From the NCBI RefSeq assembly GCF_019492185.1, contig NZ_JAICCF010000003.1:1116001-1180000 (forward strand): a stretch of 64,000 nt of DNA. The letters run 5' to 3'. Source of the stretch: Chitinophaga rhizophila. Its GTDB lineage: Bacteria; Bacteroidota; Bacteroidia; Chitinophagales; Chitinophagaceae. Shown here piece by piece: positions 1-8,690 of the stretch; position 1 is the first letter of the stretch; each line of letters starts with the position of its first letter. Made by a program: the position numbers and the translations under genes. The notes under the pieces are model-generated. The model searched no databases, was not told the origin of the DNA, and worked only from the letters and a program-made list of their open reading frames with translations.

Positions 1-915
1 ACCGTTCGCGGTGTACTGGATTCCGCCATCCTGGATCTGAATGAAGCCAAGGCATTGCTGAAGATCTCTGATCCTATACTGAATGAAGGCTATAAAGTAG
101 GTTATCCGGCCAAGGATTCCAGTACTGAAGAATCCAATACCCTGTTTATGCAGAACCGCCGTCACCGCATGAACTACTATGCCGTGTGTGGTGAGCTGGC
201 AAGAGTTTATCTGTATAAAGGAGATAAGGCCAATGCGCTTACAAACGCCCTTGAAGTAATCAATGCCAGGAAGTTCCCATGGACCCGTCAGAACGACTTC
301 CTGAATCCTGATGACGAGAAGAAAGACCGCATTCTGTACAGAGAGCTCCTTTTTGGATGGTATGTACCTAATATGTCAGGCAGGCTTAATGAGCGGTTCA
401 GGAATGGGGAAAGTGCGCTTTTTGTAACGACCACTGAAGGGCAGAATATATATGAGACAGGCGGCGTAGGCGGTGATGACTTCCGGTATAAGCAATGGTT
501 CAGCGAAAAGAGCGGAGGCCTGGGTACACGCCTGCAGCTGGAGAAGTACTATCGTGACGGGGATGCCAATATCCACTATCAAATGGCACCTGCCATCAGG
601 CTGAGCGAGATGTATTATATAGCAGCGGAGTGTACGTTTGATACAGATCCGGTTAAAGCCTGGGACTACTTTAATGAAGTGCGCTTACATCGTGGTATCG
701 GCGCACGTATTACAGAGGAAAGGTCGAAGGACGTGTTTATGAACGAACTGGTGAAAGAATGCCGGAAGGAGTTCTATGGAGAGGGGCAGATATTTTATAT
801 GTATAAACGTCTTAACAGGCCAGTAAACGGATTGGCAGGTATACAGTATCCGGCTACCAACAAACTGTTTGTACTGCCTCTGCCTGACGATGAAATACAA
901 TTTGGTAACAGATAA
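1..915 (+). CDS. SusD/RagB family nutrient-binding outer-membrane lipoprotein, 5' end cut off by the window
   Basis: The reading frame is open from base 1 and stops with TAA at 913-915, so about 304 C-terminal residues are visible and the lipoprotein signal lies outside. SusD proteins sit on the outer face of the outer membrane and cap a TonB-dependent SusC porin, binding glycans or peptides for import. Support is the C-terminal signature (KECRKEFYGEGQIFYMYKR, matching the usual E-F-GEG-ha-Y-KR block), the APAIRLSEMYYIAAE segment (normally the RLAE-YLIAAEA helix) and the ending LPLPDDEIQFGNR, the usual P-P--EI--N close. The DUF4843 gene follows after 14 nt, so this is one operon. The SusC gene should lie just left of the window. 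The substrate cannot be told. Confidence 0.93.
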   Translation, partial: TVRGVLDSAILDLNEAKALLKISDPILNEGYKVGYPAKDSSTEESNTLFMQNRRHRMNYYAVCGELARVYLYKGDKANALTNALEVINARKFPWTRQNDFLNPDDEKKDRILYRELLFGWYVPNMSGRLNERFRNGESALFVTTTEGQNIYETGGVGGDDFRYKQWFSEKSGGLGTRLQLEKYYRDGDANIHYQMAPAIRLSEMYYIAAECTFDTDPVKAWDYFNEVRLHRGIGARITEERSKDVFMNELVKECRKEFYGEGQIFYMYKRLNRPVNGLAGIQYPATNKLFVLPLPDDEIQFGNR

Positions 916-929
916 AATCCTACAGCCCG

Positions 930-1760
930 ATGAAAAAGATATTTTTATTCAGTGTTCTTTGCTGTACGGTATTAGTTGCCTGCAAGAAAGACGAAATAAC
1001 AGTATTTGATACAACAGAGAATGTCTACTTTGACTTCCATCCTGAGGATCCGGATGATAAGACAGATAGCCTGTTATATTCATTCGCCTACTTTCCCGAC
1101 AAAGGAGAGGATACCCTATACATACCGGTGAGAATTTCTGGTTTCCGCACAGCAGGCGAGCGCAGATTTGTGCTTGAAACTGTTGATAGTTCAACAACTG
1201 CTAAGCCGGGTATTCATTTTAAGGCACTGGAGAAAGAGTACGTCATGCAGCCGGATTCAGGTCTTTGCCAGGTGCCGTTAATCATCTACAATAAAGATAC
1301 AGTACTGAAGTCCAAAACCCTGACAATCGGCCTTACGCTGAAACCTACTAAAGATCTGGGCGTGGCTTTTACATTGCAGAACAAGGGAATTGTAAAGTTC
1401 TCTAACAGGCTGGAAAAGCCAACCTGGTGGAATACCTGGGCTGGTGAGCTGGGTGATTACTCCAGGGTTAAGCATGAGCTGTTTATCAGAGCCTCAGGAG
1501 CAACAGAGCTGGGTACAAATATGTCTGACTTTAACACAATACCTAAAGCGCTTTATCATACTAGAAGGTTTAAGTCTTTCCTGCTGGATCCTTTTAAGTG
1601 GGTAGAGCAGTTTGCAACAGAAGGCTATATTATCACGAAGGAGGCAGACGGTTTCTTCTATTTCTACAGCAGCAGGAACCCTGGTAACAAATACAAGCTG
1701 GAGTTAAACCCTGATGATGGCAGATACTACTTCAGGGATGAAAATGGTAAACGTGTCTAA
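930..1760 (+). CDS. DUF4843 domain lipoprotein of a Sus-type locus
   Basis: A 276-aa protein with a lipoprotein signal peptide: hydrophobic residues 4-17 and lipobox LVAC with the acceptor Cys at 18. After it come a V-Y-F-D-F strand and the repeated beta-strand pattern of an Ig-like fold typical of DUF4843 proteins, which are encoded after SusD in a subset of Bacteroidota uptake loci. It is probably a surface-exposed accessory binding protein of the SusCD complex; that role is inferred from position. It is 14 nt after SusD and 15 nt before the PKD-like gene, all on one strand, so very likely co-transcribed. Confidence 0.85.
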   Translation: MKKIFLFSVLCCTVLVACKKDEITVFDTTENVYFDFHPEDPDDKTDSLLYSFAYFPDKGEDTLYIPVRISGFRTAGERRFVLETVDSSTTAKPGIHFKALEKEYVMQPDSGLCQVPLIIYNKDTVLKSKTLTIGLTLKPTKDLGVAFTLQNKGIVKFSNRLEKPTWWNTWAGELGDYSRVKHELFIRASGATELGTNMSDFNTIPKALYHTRRFKSFLLDPFKWVEQFATEGYIITKEADGFFYFYSSRNPGNKYKLELNPDDGRYYFRDENGKRV

Positions 1761-1775
1761 GTTAAAACCTATACA

Positions 1776-3191
1776 ATGAAGAGATCATTTCTATATATAC
1801 TCACTGCATTACTACTCCCTTTTATATCATCCTGCTTTAAGGATAAGGGGAACTATGATTATACAACGCTTGGCACGCCGGTTATAACCAACCTGGATAC
1901 CGCCTATACTGTTTTTACAGGAGACAGTCTGATTATCACGCCTAAGATAGTATTGCCTGAAGGCCGCACCGATCTTACCTGTAACTGGAAGATAGATATA
2001 CCGCAGGAAGCACGTTCAGAGGATTTTGAGGGGCTGTCACTGCGTATGTTGTACGGGCTAGGCTCCAAAAGGTATAATGCGACGCTGATTGTCAGTGATA
2101 ATGGTATTGGTATGAAATACTATTACAAGTTCGTTATCAACGGAAAGACTGAATTTACAACAGGAACAGTTGTACTGTCAGACGATGATGGACAGGCGAA
2201 GCTTTCTTTTATCAAGCCGGATGGGACAGTACAGCCAGACCTGTATGCTGCCATTAATGGCGAAGACCTGGGTAAGAAGCCGCTGCAGATAGTGCCTTTG
2301 CGGAACCAGTACTATATGAATGTGAACTTTGCTTACTGGATAGTATGTGCTGAGGGAACAAACCCGGCCGTACAGGTAAACAGTGATGACCTGAAGAAGA
2401 TGAAATACCTGAAAGAGAACTTTTATGATCCTCCGGGGGATATACATCCTTCTTATTTTCAGCGGTTATATGATGGTACAACAACGGCTATCCTGAATGA
2501 TAAGATGTATGTAGGTACTATAGAAACAGCGCCGTTCGGAACATACTATGGTTATTTCAGTAACCCGATTGGCGGTAACTATACCTTAGCGCCGGATCTG
2601 ATCTATGCAAGTACCGACAGGGGGTTGTATTACCTGGGATTTGACAAGGTAAAAAAGAGCTTCCTGCGTTTTGACCGTACTACCTATTTTGGCACGGACT
2701 ATACCCAGCAGGATTCGCTGTTTAATCCTAAAGACCTGAAAATGGACCTTATTGAGATGGAAAAGCTGACTGAGAATGATGTGTATGCCTTCTGTGACAG
2801 CGTAGGAAAGGTATTTGAGTTGAGGTTTGCGCTGGAGTTCCTGGATGGTAAGTCCAGGTTTATTACTACCTCTAAACGCAGGTTTAAAGGTGATAGCCTG
2901 CTTACAGCAGATACGAAGTGGCAGTCCTCGACATTGGGTGTATTCTATTTCACTTCTAATGATAAGATCTACAGGTATAACCCTTTGAACCAGGAGCTAC
3001 GCCTGCTGGATGCTAATTTTTCCGGTAAGGCTGTTACTATGATAAAAGTAATGGACGATGTGAACAAGCTTGTTGTGGGTACACAAGGCAGCCTGTATGT
3101 ACTTGATGTAAGTACCGGTAAGAATGGCAATATTGTTAGCCAGTCGCATAATATCCCCGGAAAGATAGTTGACGTTTTTATAAGACAATAG
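1776..3191 (+). CDS. PKD-like family surface lipoprotein, last gene of the Sus-type operon
   Basis: A 471-aa protein with a lipoprotein signal (hydrophobic 4-18, acceptor Cys at 20, then FKDKGNYDY). The KGNYDY start followed by Ig/PKD-like strands (TGDSLIITPKI, LTCNWKID) is typical of the PKD-like lipoproteins found after SusC-SusD-DUF4843. The C-terminal two thirds alternates short beta strands such as YYLGFDKVKKSFLRFD and IYRYNPLNQELRLLD, suggesting a beta-propeller-like body; that is inference. It probably binds substrate at the cell surface with the SusCD pair. A strong hairpin follows at about 3240, closing the operon. Confidence 0.82.
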   Translation: MKRSFLYILTALLLPFISSCFKDKGNYDYTTLGTPVITNLDTAYTVFTGDSLIITPKIVLPEGRTDLTCNWKIDIPQEARSEDFEGLSLRMLYGLGSKRYNATLIVSDNGIGMKYYYKFVINGKTEFTTGTVVLSDDDGQAKLSFIKPDGTVQPDLYAAINGEDLGKKPLQIVPLRNQYYMNVNFAYWIVCAEGTNPAVQVNSDDLKKMKYLKENFYDPPGDIHPSYFQRLYDGTTTAILNDKMYVGTIETAPFGTYYGYFSNPIGGNYTLAPDLIYASTDRGLYYLGFDKVKKSFLRFDRTTYFGTDYTQQDSLFNPKDLKMDLIEMEKLTENDVYAFCDSVGKVFELRFALEFLDGKSRFITTSKRRFKGDSLLTADTKWQSSTLGVFYFTSNDKIYRYNPLNQELRLLDANFSGKAVTMIKVMDDVNKLVVGTQGSLYVLDVSTGKNGNIVSQSHNIPGKIVDVFIRQ

Positions 3192-3235
3192 CATCTATAT
3201 CCTATGACCCTGATTAACCAGCCATTACCATAAAC

Positions 3236-3270
3236 AAAACGCCCCGCGATCATGTCGTGGGGCGCTGTTT
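3236..3270. terminator. Bidirectional intrinsic terminator between convergent genes
   Basis: A 10-bp stem (3240-3249 with 3255-3264, one G-T pair) and 5-nt loop TCATG, with AAAA on the left and TTTT on the right. It lies between the Sus-type operon (+) and the small lipoprotein gene (-), so it can stop both. Confidence 0.85.
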
Positions 3271-3284
3271 TGGCAAAGCCGGTG

Positions 3285-3764
3285 TTATTTACAAGCTCCT
3301 TTTACAAAGGCAGTTTCTTCAAACTTCAGTTTAGACGGATCTTTATCAAATACCGGTACTCCCTGGCTATCTAATGAAGAGGGAATTGCTTCCAGTATCC
3401 TGTCATTTTCCACTTTGAATACAACAGGTCTTACGCTGTTTACGCCTTCACTCATAAAGCGGTATTCTGCTTCAATAATATTATCTTTTATAGCGCCGGA
3501 AATAGCGCCCTGATTCTTATCCTTTTCAAACAGGCGGTATTCCAGCTGTCCGTTGATCACGTCATTGGTGGCTTCAAACTGCAGGTAAGAAGTGTCTTTA
3601 CCCGAGATGCGTGTAAAGCATTGTGGGCCAGTAGCGATAGCTGCACTTGCAGGCGTACCTATGCTGCTGTCTGCCGAAGTTGTAGTTGTATCAGAGGATG
3701 TGTTGGAGGATTGCTGGCAACCTGCCATTGTCAATAAGGCTGCAGCTGCAAAGAATAGTTTCAT
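3285..3764 (-). CDS. Small lipoprotein of unknown function
   Basis: A 159-aa protein with a clear lipoprotein signal (hydrophobic 3-14, LTMAGC lipobox, acceptor Cys 16) followed by a Ser/Thr/Asp-rich linker at about 17-35. The remaining domain has strands such as LQFEATNDVINGQLEYRLFEKDKN and a single pair of Cys residues (about 49 and 158), which could form a disulfide in the periplasm. I do not recognise the family. It stands alone, convergent with the Sus operon and 58 nt after the end of the NTF2-like gene on the same strand. Confidence 0.75.
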   Translation of the reverse strand: MKLFFAAAALLTMAGCQQSSNTSSDTTTTSADSSIGTPASAAIATGPQCFTRISGKDTSYLQFEATNDVINGQLEYRLFEKDKNQGAISGAIKDNIIEAEYRFMSEGVNSVRPVVFKVENDRILEAIPSSLDSQGVPVFDKDPSKLKFEETAFVKGACK

Positions 3765-3822
3765 ATAACTGGTTTTGCCATATAGAACGAATAGTGTGCC
3801 AGTGTGTTACTTTTTAGTTTAA

Positions 3823-4221
3823 TTATTTCCCCCAGAACAGGTCTTCTTGTGTTGGATCACAGGTATAAACTTTCGCCTTGACGATCTTGCCGGCGGTGAC
3901 GGTGTAAACGTCAATGTTATGCACATCCAGGGTGCCGCCATCAGGACGCTGTGCTTTCCATTGGATAAGGCAGGCCACACTGTTACCACTAACAGCAATA
4001 TCTTTAATGGCTGACAATTGCAGTGTATTGCCAGTATGCTCAAACATACCGCCTACCATTTGAAATACCTGTGTAATATCTGACTTGAAACCGGAGAAGC
4101 GGTTGTTGCCGGGCTGTTCCCATTCGATATGCTCATCAAGTAAAGCTGCCAATGTTTGATTATCGCCCTGTTGAACCGCAGTCAGAAATTGAATCGCTAC
4201 CTGTTTTGTCTGATTTTCCAT
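3823..4221 (-). CDS. NTF2-like / SnoaL-like fold protein
   Basis: A 132-aa protein starting at the ATG at 4221 (MENQTKQ); the frame is open further upstream but that extension overlaps the divergent promoter region. The pattern is that of SnoaL/NTF2-like proteins: an N-terminal helix (VAIQFLTAVQQGDNQTLAALL), the strand H-IEWEQPG, a helix ending VFQMVGGMFE, then strands with HNIDVYTVTAGKIVKAKVY. Such proteins are small-molecule isomerases, cyclases or orphan stress proteins, so no reaction is assigned. It is divergent from the AraC-family gene, with about 100 nt between the starts, which makes it a plausible target of that regulator. Confidence 0.8.
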   Translation of the reverse strand: MENQTKQVAIQFLTAVQQGDNQTLAALLDEHIEWEQPGNNRFSGFKSDITQVFQMVGGMFEHTGNTLQLSAIKDIAVSGNSVACLIQWKAQRPDGGTLDVHNIDVYTVTAGKIVKAKVYTCDPTQEDLFWGK

Positions 4222-4325
4222 GTTGTATGTATTTTTTTGGGTGATTGTATGCCACAAAATTATTCCGGGTAAGGCCGTGTATGATTATCTTTATGCGACA
4301 AACAATTACCATTTCGCGACATGTT

Positions 4326-5321
4326 ATGGAAAACATTCAGCGGCGTTTCGTATTGAACTTTCTGGCCTATGCAGCCTTGCGGGATGCGCCGGTTATACAG
4401 CTAAGCCAGCTGGCAGGGATTGATCTTTCTGCTTTACAGGAGCAGCAGGACTATGCTATCAGCAATCAACAGCTTAGCCACCTCTGGAAAGAGGCGGCTG
4501 CCCTTACCAGTGATAATCTGTTCGGGCTTCATTTCGGAGAGTCGCTACAACTATCCGCCCTAGGGATAGTAGGAGAGATTATCCGAAGCAGCGAAACAGT
4601 AGGAGAGGCGGTAACACAAGCAGCCGCACTGGCTCATCTGATGACAGGGCTTTTTCGTCTGCATGTAAGCGATGACAAAAGCCGTTTTACAGTAAGCTTC
4701 CATCCTCTAACAGATCATCCAGAACGTTTCGAGTTCAGGCAGACATTAGAGCTATTTATGGTATTTGTGGTACACGAAATAGATGGACTACTTCTGAAGA
4801 AGATTAGGCCGCTGGCAGTGCAACTTCCATACAGAATAGATAATGCTGTGGAATATGCAAGAGTATTCAGATGTGAGGTAGAAAAAAGTACGGATACCTA
4901 TGCTTTGGTATTTGATGCGCATTACTGGAATGAACCCCTGTTGACAGCCAATTATGAGATACAGCGCACGCTGTTGCAAAGGGTGACGCAGCAGGGCAAT
5001 GTTCACGGTAATTCATTGAAAGATAGGATACATCAGTATCTGCTTACAAATGCCTATCTCGGTATCAGGTCGCTTGGAGAGATTGCATTAAATTTTAATA
5101 TCAGTCCCAGGACATTACAGCGTAAACTTAAGGAAGAGGGTATCAGTTACCAGGACGTAGCCGATGACGTAAGGAAGTCGTTAGCGTTACATTACCTGGA
5201 AGATGGCGCATATCCGGTAAAGACCATCTCCTATATGCTCGGGTACAATGAAATAAGCGCTTTTACAAGAGCATTTAAGAGATGGACAGGCAAGACACCT
5301 GTGAATTATCAGAAAAACTAA
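4326..5321 (+). CDS. AraC family transcriptional regulator with arabinose-binding-like N-terminal domain
   Basis: A regulator of about 331 aa from the ATG at 4326 (MENIQRR); ATGs at 4245 and 4293 are in frame, but a TAnnTTTR-like element (TATCTTTA, 4286-4293) favours 4326. Residues 15-195 match the N-terminal domain of OruR/ArgR-type AraC proteins (LFGLHFGESLQLSALGIVG, then FVVHEIDGLL). The C-terminal 85 residues hold the double helix-turn-helix: ALNFNISPRTLQRKLKEEG and ISYMLGYNEISAFTRAFKRW. It probably controls the divergent NTF2-like gene. The MarR-like gene follows after 33 nt and may be co-transcribed. The ligand is unknown. Confidence 0.9.
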   Translation: MENIQRRFVLNFLAYAALRDAPVIQLSQLAGIDLSALQEQQDYAISNQQLSHLWKEAAALTSDNLFGLHFGESLQLSALGIVGEIIRSSETVGEAVTQAAALAHLMTGLFRLHVSDDKSRFTVSFHPLTDHPERFEFRQTLELFMVFVVHEIDGLLLKKIRPLAVQLPYRIDNAVEYARVFRCEVEKSTDTYALVFDAHYWNEPLLTANYEIQRTLLQRVTQQGNVHGNSLKDRIHQYLLTNAYLGIRSLGEIALNFNISPRTLQRKLKEEGISYQDVADDVRKSLALHYLEDGAYPVKTISYMLGYNEISAFTRAFKRWTGKTPVNYQKN

Positions 5322-5354
5322 GGTCTTCAACTTACTATTTATAACACCTATACT

Positions 5355-5774
5355 ATGGAAATGGATAAGCCGCTAGGCTGGTATCTTAAAGAGGCTGATA
5401 AACGTATCACCGCTTTTCTGGATGATGAACTGAATGACCTTGCTGTATCCCGTTATCACTGGCGGGTGATGTGTGCAATTGCAGCACAGGGCAGTATTAA
5501 CACCTGGCAGTTTTATCAGGAGCTGAAAGCGTTTATCGGTGTGCAGCAATATGGAGAGTTATTACAGTCTCTGACCGAACGTGGGTGGGTAACTGTTTCT
5601 GTGGAAGACAAATGTGTCTTCACTGCGTCAGGGAAGGAAGCCTATGAGAACATGCGGATGCTGCAAAAGGAGAGAACAGCCCGAATGATGCAGGGCATAA
5701 CCGAAGAAGAGTATAATCTGGCCGTCAGCGTATTGAACAGAATTATAGAAAATACAGGGCAACATCCGGTCTGA
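5355..5774 (+). CDS. MarR-like winged-helix protein
   Basis: A 139-aa protein. Residues 25-105 look like a winged helix-turn-helix: a helix around YHWRVMCAIAAQG, a recognition helix region (QYGELLQSLTERGWVTV), a wing (SVEDKCVFTASGKEAYENM) and a long C-terminal helix that could dimerise (EEEYNLAVSVLNRIIENT). This fits MarR regulators, although the canonical DxR wing motif is replaced by EDK. It follows the AraC gene closely on the same strand, so the two may work together. The next gene has its own promoter. Confidence 0.72.
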   Translation: MEMDKPLGWYLKEADKRITAFLDDELNDLAVSRYHWRVMCAIAAQGSINTWQFYQELKAFIGVQQYGELLQSLTERGWVTVSVEDKCVFTASGKEAYENMRMLQKERTARMMQGITEEEYNLAVSVLNRIIENTGQHPV

Positions 5775-5791
5775 ATATAGAAAAACTGTTT

Positions 5792-5822
5792 TTTGGCTGT
5801 AAATGATTAATCGATACTTTTG
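5792..5822 (+). promoter_or_regulatory. Bacteroidota-type promoter for the acidic protein gene
   Basis: TTTG at 5792-5795, a 19-nt spacer, then TACTTTTG at 5815-5822, an exact match to TAnnTTTG. Transcription would start near 5827, about 40 nt before the ATG at 5869. Confidence 0.75.
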
Positions 5823-5868
5823 TCTGGTCCAGCAAGGACACTGATTACTAAAATAAAACAGTATTAAT

Positions 5869-6147
5869 ATGGCAAAGTTACCCAAGTTTATGATTGCTGA
5901 TGATCCAGTTACGGATCCTGATAATGAATATATATTTCATACCGAGCAACCCCGTTTCTTCGCTAAACGTGTAGATGAAGATGAGGAAAATGGTCATATT
6001 GATATCGTCGAAGAACTGGACAATGTGGATGAGTTCTTTAAGAACGATCCGGCTAAAAAAGAAGCCTTGCTCGACGAATTGGAAGAATGGTATTATTCTT
6101 ATCTTGAGTGGCTCGAGGAAGACGAGTTTGAAGAAGATGAAGAGTAA
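5869..6147 (+). CDS. Very acidic 92-aa protein of unknown function
   Basis: By hand count 33 of 92 residues are Asp or Glu against about 8 Lys/Arg, so the protein is strongly negative. The N-terminal third is the most ordinary (MAKLPKFMIADDPV, then YIFHTEQPRFFAKRV); the rest is acidic helix with aromatic residues (LEEWYYSYLEWLEE) and an all-acidic tail. There is no signal peptide, so it is cytoplasmic. I do not recognise a family with a known role. It is a single-gene unit with an exact promoter upstream and a terminator hairpin just downstream. Such composition suits a nucleic-acid mimic, a chaperone-like partner or a ribosome-associated factor; all are guesses. Confidence 0.85.
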   Translation: MAKLPKFMIADDPVTDPDNEYIFHTEQPRFFAKRVDEDEENGHIDIVEELDNVDEFFKNDPAKKEALLDELEEWYYSYLEWLEEDEFEEDEE

Positions 6148-6173
6148 TCAATCAATATTATTGCAATCAAGTA

Positions 6174-6209
6174 TGTAAAGTCAGCCGCAAGCTGGCTTTA
6201 CATGTTTTT
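6174..6209 (+). terminator. Intrinsic terminator after the acidic protein gene
   Basis: An 11-bp stem (GTAAAGTCAGC at 6175-6185 with 6191-6201, one G-T pair), loop CGCAA, then ATGTTTTTA. Confidence 0.8.
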
Positions 6210-6224
6210 ATACTACAGTTATCA

Positions 6225-7013
6225 ATGACAGAACTGAACTTATACCAGGTTGATGCATTTACCGAGCATGTGTTTGGAGGTAATCCGGCGTGCGTCTTGC
6301 CACTGGAACATTGGCTACCCGATGAGCAGCTCTTACTATTGGCACGTGAAAACGCAGTAGCAGAGACCGCCTTTCTCATCCCTTCCGGGGATGGATATCA
6401 CCTTAGATGGTTTACACCAGAAATTGAGATGGACCTTTGTGGCCATGCTACATTAGCAGCAGCTCATGTAATTAAAACTTTCATGGACTATAGGGGAAGC
6501 AGTGTCCGGTTTGAGTCAGCTAGTGGTACATTGTATGTCAGCTTTGATAATGGGCTATATGTGCTGGATTTCCCTTCCAGGAAGCCGTTTTCTGTAGAAT
6601 TGCCCGGTGAAATAAGGCAAGCGTTCAGCAAGGAGCCGGTTTCAGTATTAAAGGCCAGAGACTATGTATTGGTCTATGAACGTGAAGAGGATATCAGGCA
6701 TATGCAGGTTAACAGGCAACTGCTTGACCAGATTAACCTTGATCCCGGGGGAGTGATTATTACAGCGCCTGGGAATACCTGTGACTTTGTCTCCCGCTTT
6801 TTCACGCCACAGGCATCTATCCTGGAAGATCCGGTAACAGGCTCTGCGCATTGTTCTCTTATACCTTATTGGAGTGAACGGTTAGGTAAGAAGGAATTAA
6901 AGGCCCAACAGCTATCCGCCCGACTAGGCACTTTATTTTGTACTGATAAAGACACACGGGTATTGATTGCAGGGAATGCCCGCACTTATTCGGTTGGGAA
7001 ATGCTGGATCTAA
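6225..7013 (+). CDS. PhzF family isomerase/epimerase
   Basis: A 262-aa cytoplasmic protein of the PhzF family, which shares the diaminopimelate-epimerase fold. Visible marks are the N-terminal YQVDAFT and FGGNPACV, the catalytic-acid segment AVAETAF (Glu 47), the FTPEIEMDLCGHATLAAAH block (residues 63-81) and the EDPVTGSAHC block (201-210). PhzF itself isomerises DHHA in phenazine synthesis, but most family members outside phenazine clusters have unknown substrates, and no phenazine genes are nearby. Length is close to the usual 260-300. It begins 15 nt after the preceding terminator; no clear promoter match is seen in so short a gap. Confidence 0.93.
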   Translation: MTELNLYQVDAFTEHVFGGNPACVLPLEHWLPDEQLLLLARENAVAETAFLIPSGDGYHLRWFTPEIEMDLCGHATLAAAHVIKTFMDYRGSSVRFESASGTLYVSFDNGLYVLDFPSRKPFSVELPGEIRQAFSKEPVSVLKARDYVLVYEREEDIRHMQVNRQLLDQINLDPGGVIITAPGNTCDFVSRFFTPQASILEDPVTGSAHCSLIPYWSERLGKKELKAQQLSARLGTLFCTDKDTRVLIAGNARTYSVGKCWI

Positions 7014-7184
7014 TTTGCTTTTCAGTATGTTATAAGAGTCATTGACAATAAGAAATTTGTAGGTACAGTTGTTATCACCTGCTAACAGGCATAGCTTTTA
7101 GGAGTTGAAGATATTTGCCGGCCTAAAGCTACTCTATCTGGTTATACTAGTCCAAAACAGCCAGGGTGTAGCAGACAACATGCT

Positions 7185-7784
7185 TTATTTAACCTCATCA
7201 ATACTATGCAGGGTATAAAGACGGCCGAGGCTGGGCAGGTAATAGTAACCATCCTGCTTCAGCTTACATAGCGCAGTATAGCTCTGCTCATTGCTTACCT
7301 TTTGGAGCGTATCTGACGCATAATAATAAATACCTGTGCCATTGACAATGGGTATTCGCACTGCCTGTTCAGGCTTTTTGTCTATCTCCAGTTGTGGCTT
7401 ATTCTTTTTGAACTTTACAAGTACCCATACACCCTCATCGTAATACCTGCTTGACGAAGTATTTTCAGGGATAAATGAGTATTCAATCAGGGTAGAATCA
7501 TTTAAAAAATCGACATTCGTATTCAGCTGGTAGAAAACTTTCTTGTCATCTATTGTTTTCTCCAATAGAATTGTATTCAGAGCGCTTGACTGTCCGCAGT
7601 AATGAACGCCCTTTTTCCCTGAGCCGGTATTCAGATATACCCTGATATCCCCAATACTCATACCCGCTGTATCCATTGCCAAATGGCGCATGTCTTTGTC
7701 TCTTAGCCTGACATAAAAAGAATGCTGAGCCATGGTATTAGTACTTACGAGTATAAGTAGCAGGGGGAATAAGAGCTGACGCAT
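7185..7784 (-). CDS. Secreted protein of unknown function
   Basis: A 199-aa protein with a signal peptide: RQLLFPLLLILVS hydrophobic core and a likely cut after MAQ (about residue 20). The mature part is mixed beta with Asp/Lys-rich loops and two Cys residues (about 63 and 173). No family recognised. The gene is divergent from the nitrilase gene, with about 75 nt between the two starts. The 171 nt between PhzF and its stop codon show nothing clear. Confidence 0.72.
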   Translation of the reverse strand: MRQLLFPLLLILVSTNTMAQHSFYVRLRDKDMRHLAMDTAGMSIGDIRVYLNTGSGKKGVHYCGQSSALNTILLEKTIDDKKVFYQLNTNVDFLNDSTLIEYSFIPENTSSSRYYDEGVWVLVKFKKNKPQLEIDKKPEQAVRIPIVNGTGIYYYASDTLQKVSNEQSYTALCKLKQDGYYYLPSLGRLYTLHSIDEVK

Positions 7785-7833
7785 AGGCGAGATTGTGCAT
7801 CTAAATATACTAAAAGTAGTGGCAGCGATTAGT

Positions 7834-7841
7834 TAGTTTTG
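7834..7841 (+). promoter_or_regulatory. -7 element upstream of the nitrilase-family gene
   Basis: TAGTTTTG is an exact TAnnTTTG match, ending 18 nt before the ATG at 7860. It rules out the in-frame TTG at 7839 as the start. No good -33 element is seen at the expected distance. Confidence 0.55.
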
Positions 7842-7859
7842 AGGACTAATTATCTACTT

Positions 7860-8648
7860 ATGAAAATAGCATTGGCATCACCCCCTTTCCCTGCCTCCCT
7901 GGCGGATGGCCTGTTATGGCTTGAAAAACTAGTAAAAGATGCAGCTGTAGAAAATGCGGCGATCATTTGTTTTCCTGAATCTTATCTACCGGGGTATCCG
8001 GGAATGGGCTATCAACCAGAAGACCGTACTCCCGAAACGCTGCAACATGCTCTTGAAAAGGTCTGTGACATTGCGGCCAGCAATAATATTGCGATCATTA
8101 TACCTATGGACTGGTATGAGGACGGAAAGCTGCTTAATCTTGCCTTTGTTATATCGGAAGAAGGTAAGATATTAGGTAGTCAGACTAAAAATCAGCTGGA
8201 CCCTACTGAAGATAATCTGTGGGTGGCTGGTACGGAACGTAAGGTATTTGAAGTGAAAGGAGTGAAGTTTGGTATTACCATCTGTCATGAGGGGTTCCGC
8301 TACCCTGAATCTGTCAGATGGGCTGCACAGCAGGATGCTAAAATTGTCTTCTTCCCGCACTTTGTGGGAAGTAATACGGCAGGCGTGGAACTGAAAGAGT
8401 GGTGTGCCCGGGAAAACCCATACTATGAAAAAGCCGTTATGCTCAGGGCAATGGAGAATACTATCTATGTAGGTAGTTCAAATTACTCTTCCCGCTACCC
8501 TGAGTCAGCCTCTACCCTGGTAGGACCGGATGGCAGCTGCATTGTGCATGGGGCTTACGGACAGGCAGGGGTGGTTGTAGCAGAGATTGATCCGGCAAGA
8601 GCTACTGGTTTACTGGCAAAGCGATTTAAGCAGGCATTATACTACTAA
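7860..8648 (+). CDS. Carbon-nitrogen hydrolase (nitrilase superfamily)
   Basis: A 262-aa cytoplasmic enzyme of the nitrilase superfamily, which hydrolyses nitriles, amides or N-carbamoyl compounds. The Glu-Lys-Cys triad is visible: Glu 40 in ICFPESYLPGYPG, Lys 110 in SQTKNQLDP and Cys 142 in ITICHEGFRYPE. A second Glu is expected before the Cys and may be in the NQLDPTEDNLWVAG stretch. The start at 7860 is chosen because the promoter -7 element overlaps the earlier TTG. It is a single-gene unit between its promoter and a hairpin at the 3' end. The exact substrate is not predictable. Confidence 0.92.
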   Translation: MKIALASPPFPASLADGLLWLEKLVKDAAVENAAIICFPESYLPGYPGMGYQPEDRTPETLQHALEKVCDIAASNNIAIIIPMDWYEDGKLLNLAFVISEEGKILGSQTKNQLDPTEDNLWVAGTERKVFEVKGVKFGITICHEGFRYPESVRWAAQQDAKIVFFPHFVGSNTAGVELKEWCARENPYYEKAVMLRAMENTIYVGSSNYSSRYPESASTLVGPDGSCIVHGAYGQAGVVVAEIDPARATGLLAKRFKQALYY

Positions 8649-8656
8649 TAAAGCTG

Positions 8657-8690
8657 AAAAGCCGGTGTTGTAAAAGACTTCGGCTTTTTA
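8657..8690. terminator. Bidirectional terminator between the nitrilase gene and a lipoprotein gene
   Basis: AAAAGCCG at 8657-8664 pairs with CGGCTTTT at 8681-8688. The T-run reaches into the stop codon of the minus-strand gene, so this hairpin serves the convergent pair. Confidence 0.7.
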
